A stretch of DNA of 40,117 bases, taken from positions 1,337 through 41,453 of the forward strand of contig JAAAUF010000301.1 in the NCBI GenBank assembly GCA_015499985.1, written 5' to 3'. This stretch comes from Haplosporangium gracile (lineage: Eukaryota > Mortierellomycota > Mortierellomycetes > Mortierellales > Mortierellaceae). Below are positions 33,150 through 40,117 of this stretch, piece by piece. The number at the start of each line of letters is the position of its first letter. The first letter of the stretch is position 1. Made by a program: the position numbers and the translations under genes. The notes beneath the pieces were generated by a model, which did no database searches, had not been told where the DNA came from, and saw nothing but the letters and a program-made list of their open reading frames with translations.

Positions 33150-34010
33150 CGTTTTCACACTTTTTTTGTATATTTTTGAGAGCAAATTTCAAGAAAAAGA
33201 GACGGGATAGGAGACGACAGCATGTTGGATACAGACCATTAATGGTACTGGCTGTCCCGCAGGACCCTGCCATGACGAGGAGCCCATTCGGCCGAACTTG
33301 GGGGATGTGTGGGTAGTTTCTTCTTCTCTTTGTAAGCCTGTTGATTGTTGTTGTTGTCAAGGAAGTGTGCTTGAATGCGTCGGATACGGTCTTGTATGTG
33401 TGTTCAACTCAACTAGCTGCTGTGAATTGTATGAATATACGAATGTGAATATGAAAATGAATATGAATCTTCGTGGACGGGATGATGCCCATCCTTGGAG
33501 TCCATGTAAAAAAAAATACTCAAAATCAGCGCACCCGTGGCGCTCAAAAACACAACAAATAACAGAGCAGCGAGGGCGTACCTTTGTGTATGTGCAGGTG
33601 CATGTCTGTATGTCTGTCTTGTGCTCTTCTTCTCTCTACCTCGCTCTCCTCAGCCAGCCCGCCTTTCTCGCTTCACTTGCTCCCCTTCCTTTCTCCGCCC
33701 CTCTTTTTACCCACAACAAAGCACATATTTTTTTCTCCTTTGTCACTTCTCCAACCCTCGCCTGTCCCTTCTCTCATTCACATTCGCATTCACATTCACA
33801 TCTCATAACTTCTCTTTCCTCTCCCTTTAAACAAATATCCTTCTTCTCCCACAACAGCCCTCCCTTTCACTCCATTCATCATCTCCCTCCCTTCCTCTCC
33901 CTTCACTTTTTCTTTCCCTTCCTCGGCCCATCTCTCTCTCTTTCTCCCTCTCTCCCTCTCTCCCTCTCTCTTCTTTCTCTTGTACACTCCCCCCCTCCAT
34001 ATTCAACCTT

Positions 34011-34080
34011 TATTCCTATCCCTATTCCTATCCCTATCCCTACCCTAATCCCAATCCCATCATATCCCTATCCCTATCTC
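34011..34080. repeat. CCCTAT-type telomere-like simple repeat
   Basis: About 70 bases of degenerate six-base units (mostly CCCTAT or TCCTAT, with one CCCTAA) within the CT-rich leader of the F-box gene. It resembles, but is not, a perfect CCCTAA telomeric array. Confidence 0.6.
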
Positions 34081-34165
34081 ATTTCTCTCTCTTTCTGACT
34101 AAACAGACCAACTCCTCCAACTCCTCCTCGTTTTCCTGTTCCTTCTCGACGGTGCTGCTGCTGCG

Positions 34166-37100
34166 ATGCAACTTCAGGCTGAGCGGGATCAATTCGTCCA
34201 CAGCGGGATTGGCGGTGGTTCATCCTCTTCCTCTTCCTCCACCACCTCGCCTTCTTGCTCCCCTCCCAAGGACTCGCCCTTCGCCCACCTCACCATCGCA
34301 AACCTCAAAAAGCCACATCCTTACTTTAAGTCTCATACTCCCCCTGTTGCCAAGTCTTGCAACCATAACAACAATAACAACCGCTACTGCTGCTGCTGCT
34401 GCTACTTCGACTGCTGCTACGACCACGACTGCAAGTACCACACCAAATACTACTTCAGCAACAACCATTAAACCACCCTTTCCTTCTCCTCGTCGCAGCC
34501 ATGATGCTATCGGCAATGATGGAGTCATTCTGGCAACAACCGCCCTTCAACCACTCGTTGCCACCACCGAGGTCTACATGGATATCTGTCCATCGTCAGA
34601 ACAAGCTCTTCCACAACAACAGCAACAACAACAGCGGCAACAAAAACAGCAACAAACAAAAGTGGAAGGACATGCAGAACCAGCTCCGATGGAAGACGTC
34701 TCATCCACAACTACACCCGTAGTAACCATTGACCATAAGACTCGTCCCTACTGTACTAATACATTCGCTTCTGCCGACAATAACAACAACAACAACAACA
34801 ACTCCCAAACACTTTTGACATCCACCAGCCAGATCCATCCAACTCGGGATCCCGCTCGGATTCGTTACGGTGAAATTACCCGGTTGTCGGATGCAACCAA
34901 GGTCTTTGTTAACTCACCATCCGCCCCAGCTCTGACTCTTCATTATCCTTCAGAACCCCACTTTGTTCTGGCTCCAGCATTGTATCCACCCGAGCCAGCG
35001 GCATGTGCTTTTGCCCTCAGGTATACAAGCACCAACAGCCAATCGACAGTCAGGATGGATCGTCTATCTAGCCTTCCCTCGGAGCTCCTTTTTCACATCC
35101 TTTGGTAAGTGTTTTGGTTTTTTTGGTTTTCAAGGAGGTTTGGTTTTTTTGTTAGGCAAGCTTGTCTAGTTGTCTCTCGTTGCCGGCGGATGTTTCTCTT
35201 GGCTTGCGTAGTTCATTTTACTTGTTTGTTTCCCATCAACTGACCAGCGTTCTTTATTGGATGGCTCATGTCCCGGCTTACCGCTTACCGCTTCCCCTTC
35301 GTACCTTTGCATTTTCATTCGCTGTTGTTTTGTTATCGATGTTGCCTTGCTGCGACATTCTAGCCATCTCGACGCACTGGACCTCTCCCGTGTGGCCCAG
35401 GTAAGCAATACGCACACATCAGGTGGCCAATCGTGAGCTGGAACATGCATGCACCGACCTCCCGCTCTTAGTAACACAGGTTTCTTTTCACTCCCCTCTC
35501 TCTCCCTCACTCTCTGACTATCTCTATCTTTGCTATCCTACCCTTGCTCCTCCAACCCCTACACTGTATCTTTCTTCTTACCTCCTTCCCCAATCAATTG
35601 AACAAAAAAACTATAGGTTGGAAAGTTTTATTACAGGATCTCGACCGATAATGCTATCTGGAGATTCAAGAGCACTCAACATTCGCTTTATTCACCTGCT
35701 CATCTCCAAGGACGACAAGGACCCATCCCATGGCTCGCCTACTACCAATACTTGCACAAAAACAGTCTGCGTGTCAAACAAAACTGGGCCGATGCCGTCC
35801 CACAGTCAGTCCATGTGCTCGAGGGTCATACCGGACTCGTGTCAAGCCTGGAAATGTCCATCTGGTCGCTCGTTACGGCATCAATTGACTCGACACTTCG
35901 CGTCTGGGATCTGCGAACCTTGGAATGCAAGCAGGTGCTTCGGTCAACGCAATCTCTGACCTGTGTTTCTCAATCCGAGAAAGCACATGCCGTCTGCGCA
36001 AGGACTTCGTTTGGGTAAGTAGCTATCATAGCATCGTTACATGCATATCATCATGCAATAGTGATCAATATCTCTCTCCGATGCTAACATCACCTTTTCA
36101 ATTATAGTGCGCTCTGTATTTGGGACACGACAACCGGCGAGATGATTTTGCAGGACGACCAAGCCATGCCCCAGATTGCCAGCTTTATCTACATGGACGA
36201 GCGTTACATTGGATATGGCCAGTGCGATGGCGTAGTTACGGTCTTTGATTGGAGTTCAAGAACGGAACTGGAAGTCGTTGGAATGTATCAAGCACACGAA
36301 GGCGATGTAAGTTGTTCAAGCGTTTTTTTTTCGTGTCAATTGACAGTATCAGAGATTACTCTTTCAAGCAGTAGGTTTATACCCACAAATACATGTGTTA
36401 ATTTTGTGATGTTTTCACGCGCTTTTAGGTCATTCACATTAGCATTCTGGACCACAAATATGTTGTCAGCGCGAGTACCAACGGCGAGACATTGGTGTAT
36501 TCCCTTGCACGTTCATGTATTGTCGAACGCATTCTATTGCCTCATGCAACCCAAGCGATACAGTTCACACCAACCATTCACGGTGACAAGGTCATGTTCT
36601 CAACTCGGGATGCAGTTTACGAGTATGAGCTTCAGCTCGACTATCTCACCTCAGGAGCAAAGCGGGAACCTACATTTGGCTCCTCTGCCAGCAATATGAT
36701 GTCGAGCAGTGCAAGTCTGCCAGGATGGTCCAACCCCGCCATGTCAGGCTCAGGAAGCCACCCAGCGGCAGATCGACCCTTCAACAGTTCAATCTCACAC
36801 AGACATCTTCAGCCACCACTGCCCAACTCGTTGCGGTCAGGATCTACATCGGGCCGGATTTGGAAACCATCTAATAGCCTTCTCTCGCAGATACGACAAC
36901 GCGTTGGCACGACAGAAAAGGCGTTTGATATCGAGCGATCGATTATACCCACACGATTCCCGCGTCTAGCGAGTCTCTACTGTCTGCCAAGGACTTATCG
37001 CTCGCTCGATCATGGAACGACCTCTGCCCGCAACTCATACGGGGTGTTTTTGCCGAACCACTGTACACGTTTGGACGAAATCTCGGTGTACACACGAGCG

Positions 37101-37262
37101 ACAAAACGGGTGAAGCAGATTCATGGACCTGCGGTCGAGGCTGTTCTGAGTAGCGCTCTTCGGAATCGATTTTACACGACGATGGAGTGCAACGAGCACT
37201 GCGCTGTTGTCAGTTCTGGCAACGAGGTCTATGTCATTTCCTTCTTGCCGCTCGACCTTTGA
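34166..37262 (+). CDS. F-box / WD40 repeat protein, candidate SCF substrate receptor
   Basis: Modelled as six exons (34166-34353, 34499-35104, 35364-35400, 35617-36014, 36108-36306, 36429-37262), 753 residues. The first 240 residues are low complexity, with Ser, Gln and Asn runs. The F-box (about 250-296) reads LSSLPSELLFHILCHLDALD followed by LSRVAQVGKFYYRIS, restored only after splicing two introns. WD40 repeats follow, for example VLEGHTGLVSSLEM and STLRVWDLRTLE, then a divergent C-terminal propeller part. Such proteins join Skp1-Cul1 and present phosphorylated targets for ubiquitination; the target is unknown. The first intron (34354-34498) has a weak GTCTTG donor; if it is wrong, a later ATG at 34578 gives a 664-residue protein with the F-box and WD40 region unchanged. 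The downstream exons are well supported. Confidence 0.82.
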
Positions 37263-37319
37263 GGTATCCGCTAGTTTCTCTCTTTGCTATGTCTTTTTTT
37301 TTCATGCCATCTTTCTCTA

Positions 37320-37358
37320 CTCTTCTTTCTTTTCTTTCTTTCTTTCTTTCTTTCTTTG

Positions 37359-37390
<32 letters not shown>

Positions 37391-37396
37391 TTTCGT
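37320..37396. repeat. (TTTC)n microsatellite
   Basis: About 75 bases of TTTC units with two TTTG interruptions, in the 3' flank of the F-box gene. Confidence 0.85.
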
Positions 37397-37598
37397 TCTT
37401 GTTCATGTCTCTTGTTATGTTTTCTGTTGCTGTACAGCTAGTTTGCCTTTTCTTTTTCTTTTCGCGTTTCATATAGAATTGTTGAGAGGAATCTCCAAAC
37501 ACATGCTTTCCATTCATCTCTCTCTTTCTTTCCCTCTTTCCCTTCCTCTTTTCTTTTCTTTTCTTTTCTTTTTTTCATTCCTCCCTATTCAAATACAT

Positions 37599-37604
37599 AA
37601 TAAA
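37599..37604 (+). terminator. Candidate poly(A) signal of the F-box gene
   Basis: AATAAA about 337 bases after the stop codon, just beyond the pyrimidine-rich tract. Confidence 0.4.
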
Positions 37605-37831
37605 TATGTGTGTTTGCTGGTTGCTTGGATAAGAAAGATAGATGTTTGTGTGTTGCTACATGTACTATGGTATGAACTGAATGAGGTGGATGTTGGCTAT
37701 CGCTTCTAATCTAAATGTCATCTCTTTTCTTATCCAAAACAAGCTGCTTTCTTGAGCGTGTAAGCTTGTGTTGAGTAGGGAGTGTATTCGTATGTAAGAG
37801 AAGTGGACTATATGCTTCAAATGAGGACTGA

Positions 37832-38809
37832 TTAGAGGATGGTGCACTTGAATTTGCGCGACCTTTTGGGCTTGTAGTCCATGATGAATTTGGCTTGCTT
37901 TGCGTTGAGTGCACCTCGCCGCTTCTCTCGTACGCGAGTGATACTCTCCTCTGGGGTCAATCCTGCCTCAATCAACGCAATCGCCACCAACAGCGGTGCC
38001 CTATCACATAGGAAAGAGTTAAGAAAAAGGGGTGTGTGGGAACATGGGATCAGAGATGAGGCAGTTATGTCGCTATGTCCAAATGTCAGAGGATAAAAGC
38101 AGTTTTTTTTACCTTCCGAGTCCGGCGACACAGTGGATGGCGATGGTTTCTGTGGGTTGCTGTCTTTCATCCTTGCCAAAGACGCTATCAACGAGGTGGA
38201 GCCAGTCGCGAATGATGTGTGGTGGTGGTCCCTCTCCGTCTCCAAACGACCAATCCTATTGTTTTTTTTTTACTAGCAGGATTAGTTTTACAATTTGATC
38301 AAGTGCATTGTGGTCAAGAATGGAAACTTGCGCCACCATGTGAAGATACAACGAAGCTACTTTATGTGTGAAACTGATTGATCGAAACGGAAGAAAGAGA
38401 AGGGACGTACAAAGACTTTGATGCCTAATTTGTCCAGGGTAGCGGTTCCGTAGGTGGGGTCGCACACGCGGACCACGTTCCGTGAATGATGTTTCTCAAA
38501 CTCCTGTTATTTAATATAGGGAGTAGAGAAAAAGACGCGTAAGTGTAAGTTTGATGATGAGCTTGATACTATATTTTCCGCAGTCATCTCTGCAGAGTTG
38601 AAGGAAGGAGGGACGAGACTGATGGCAGGTAGGGTAAGTGTGACTAGAGTGAGAAGGAATATTACGGTGATGTAGAGAGGAAGGTTACTGTCAGCGGGAG
38701 CATCCGAGACGAGGAAGCGCATGTTTTTGTATTCGATCACTGCTGGGCGATTCAGGAGGCGGACCTCGGGATGTGGACGGACTAATGCCGTCGTTGTTAG
38801 TGTTGACAT
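37832..38809 (-). CDS. PRL-type (PTP4A) prenylated dual-specificity phosphatase
   Basis: Four exons (38809-38666, 38503-38411, 38255-38113, 38000-37832) give 182 residues in frame. The P-loop is HCVAGLGRAP with nucleophile Cys121 and Arg127; the Ala after the Val is the PRL signature. The acid loop WSFGDG keeps Asp85. The redox-partner Cys seen in animal PRLs is present in VVRVCDPTY. A basic patch (KPKRSRKFK) leads into the CaaX box CTIL, whose final Leu predicts geranylgeranylation, so the enzyme should sit on the plasma membrane or endomembranes. In animals PRLs bind CNNM magnesium transporters; no such partner is in this window. Length fits the family. Confidence 0.93.
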
Positions 38810-40117
38810 GCTGATTATAGGTTACTTGTTGTCTGTCGTCGTTGTTGTTGTTGTTGTAGATGTTGGTGTGGATTTTGAAGATGATGATGACTGCGTGTAT
38901 AACGATGAAAGGGGTGAAGGTGGCGTTGGATGAATGAGAGCGGAGTGAATGTATGCGGGGAGTGAGATTCGGGACGTGTAGAGGGAAGAGGAGAACAATG
39001 GACCAAAGAAGGATACAATGAGAAGAAGGAGGAGGAAAGCGAGCACGACGTTAAGGGCAAGAGAGGAGAGAAGGGAAGACGAGCACAGCGGACGGAGGGG
39101 CGTGCTGTCATTATGTCAAAAGGTCCATCTATCCGTCATCGAACTTCTTCTTTGTCCTTTGTCTTTACGCCCATGACATCGTCGTTATAGCTTGTTTTCA
39201 CACTCTATTTCAAAAGTCCGCCCAAAAAACATGTCTACAGGGCTGACGCCCACTGTGGGACTCTGCATATGCATTTTCAAAGGTGATCAATAAGTGGGTA
39301 GTGGAAAGAGACAAAAGATACCCGCCGCGGCTGTTGTTACAGGAACAAAGGTACCATCTGAAGAGACGGCTTCATTCCTTTCACACTCAACAGCACCTGC
39401 GAAGCTATACCCCCAAAAGAGGAATTGTGGTCCATCTGGACACTGGTGGACAGGCCGACTAAAAAAGGAGGAGATGTGGGTCTGGATGACAGCGGAGGGG
39501 TTGATGTGCAGTCGCATGTAAAAAATCGATCGTGCGCCCCTTCCCCTTTCTTATATGTCCCAACAAATTGCCCTAGCAAAGCCCGCGCCTTGCGCCGTCC
39601 CTTCTTTCTTGTTTCCTCTTGTTCCTCCTTTCTTTGTGTCTTCCCTTTCTTCACCCTTTTCTCTTGGTCCCTATCCTACCCTTATATCGCGTGGGTTGGG
39701 ATTCCACAAAAGACCTTCGCTTGCCTCTTTTGCAAGTGCTCAAGTCAAAAATTTGTGTGACTACTGTAGAACATAACCAACGCTGCCTTCGACCGCAATT
39801 CGCACGGTCATACTATACTTGCACTCATACCCTTCAAGTATTCTTTCTTGTTTCCTTTGTTCTTTTTTGCGTTCTTTTCTGTGTGTCTTTGTATTCCTTA
39901 GCCTTTTTATCTACCCTGTTTTCCGATACAGTGGTACGCCGCTGTAGAGGCACCCTACATGAAATCCATCTCCTCCGAAAAAGTATATACGAAACATACA
40001 CGGACACACACGCACACGTATAGGTATATAACAAACATAAAAGAGATGCACGCCATCAGATGTTTTATTTTCCTTTTCTTCTCTGTCCGATTGCAAAACA
40101 AAAAAACAAAAAAAAAC
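38810..40117. other. Region beyond the PRL gene to the window end
   Basis: Upstream flank of the PRL gene, with TTG and AC repeats, then AT- and CT-rich DNA to the end of the window. Frames up to 134 codons lack domains and follow low-complexity tracts. No gene, RNA or mobile element was recognised. Confidence 0.5.

Larger units (their letters stand above)
31895..34165. promoter_or_regulatory. Long divergent intergenic region with CCAAT boxes and simple repeats
   Basis: About 2.3 kb without a convincing gene. It contains five tandem GGAC units (32051-32070), purine-rich DNA near 32120-32220, a CCAAT near 32331, a tandem CCAAT pair at 33137-33149, CATTCA-type repeats near 33776-33804 and a CCCTAT-type repeat near 34011-34080. 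Reading frames up to 266 codons here are Ser/Phe/Pro-rich and follow the pyrimidine tracts. A more complex patch at about 33200-33310 could not be assigned. Confidence 0.45.
37263..37831. other. 3' flank of the F-box gene with TTTC repeats
   Basis: The gap between the convergent F-box and PRL genes. It holds a long TTTC-type tract and an AATAAA but no gene. Confidence 0.6.

Noticed and set aside
33298..34098. 266-codon open frame before the F-box gene
   Set aside because: Its second half is a simple translation of CT and CCCTAT repeats (Ser, Leu, Pro and Ile-Pro repeats); there is no domain, and its start lies in unremarkable sequence.

Overview
The window reads as nuclear DNA of an early-diverging fungus, most likely of the Mortierellomycota/Mucoromycota type. 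This is inferred from the gene content: a fungal-type cytochrome b5-fused sphingolipid desaturase sits beside genes that most Dikarya lack or rarely keep (a COP1-type ubiquitin ligase, a PRL phosphatase, a SIRT4-like sirtuin). It also fits the roughly 40 short introns with GTAAG-type donors and the long pyrimidine-rich leaders. No species was assigned by search.

Eleven protein genes were modelled exon by exon. Nearly all junctions keep the reading frame through recognisable domains. Left to right they are: Delta8-sphingolipid desaturase (+), PEX5 peroxisomal import receptor (-), COP1-like RING/coiled-coil/WD40 ligase (+), RRP6 exosome nuclease (-), CLASP-like TOG protein (-), SIRT4-like sirtuin (+), cytochrome b561 protein (-), DHHC palmitoyltransferase (+), a 2345-residue receptor hybrid histidine kinase (+), a 70-residue single-span protein (-), an F-box/WD40 protein (+) and a PRL-type prenylated phosphatase (-). 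If the 70-residue protein is counted there are twelve. The genes mostly alternate in convergent and divergent pairs; several convergent pairs lie only 150-200 bases apart. No rRNA, tRNA, transposon or CRISPR array was recognised.

The standout is the receptor at 23379-31121. Its order is: signal peptide, two tandem bacterial-type periplasmic-binding (sugar-binding-like) domains, Cys-rich juxtamembrane module, one membrane span, a kinase-homology domain resembling that of animal receptor guanylyl cyclases, a guanylyl-cyclase-like dimerisation coiled coil, then histidine kinase, ATPase and two receiver domains. It looks like a natriuretic-peptide-receptor architecture in which the cyclase has been replaced by a two-component kinase. 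The second striking observation is a perfect 14-bp stem at the 3' splice site of COP1 intron 3, which pairs the likely branch point with the acceptor AG.

The genes do not form one pathway. Two are ubiquitin-ligase components (COP1, F-box/WD40) and three are membrane or lipid related (desaturase, palmitoyltransferase, b561). The spaces between genes carry simple repeats, candidate CCAAT boxes and poly(A) signals but nothing else that could be identified.
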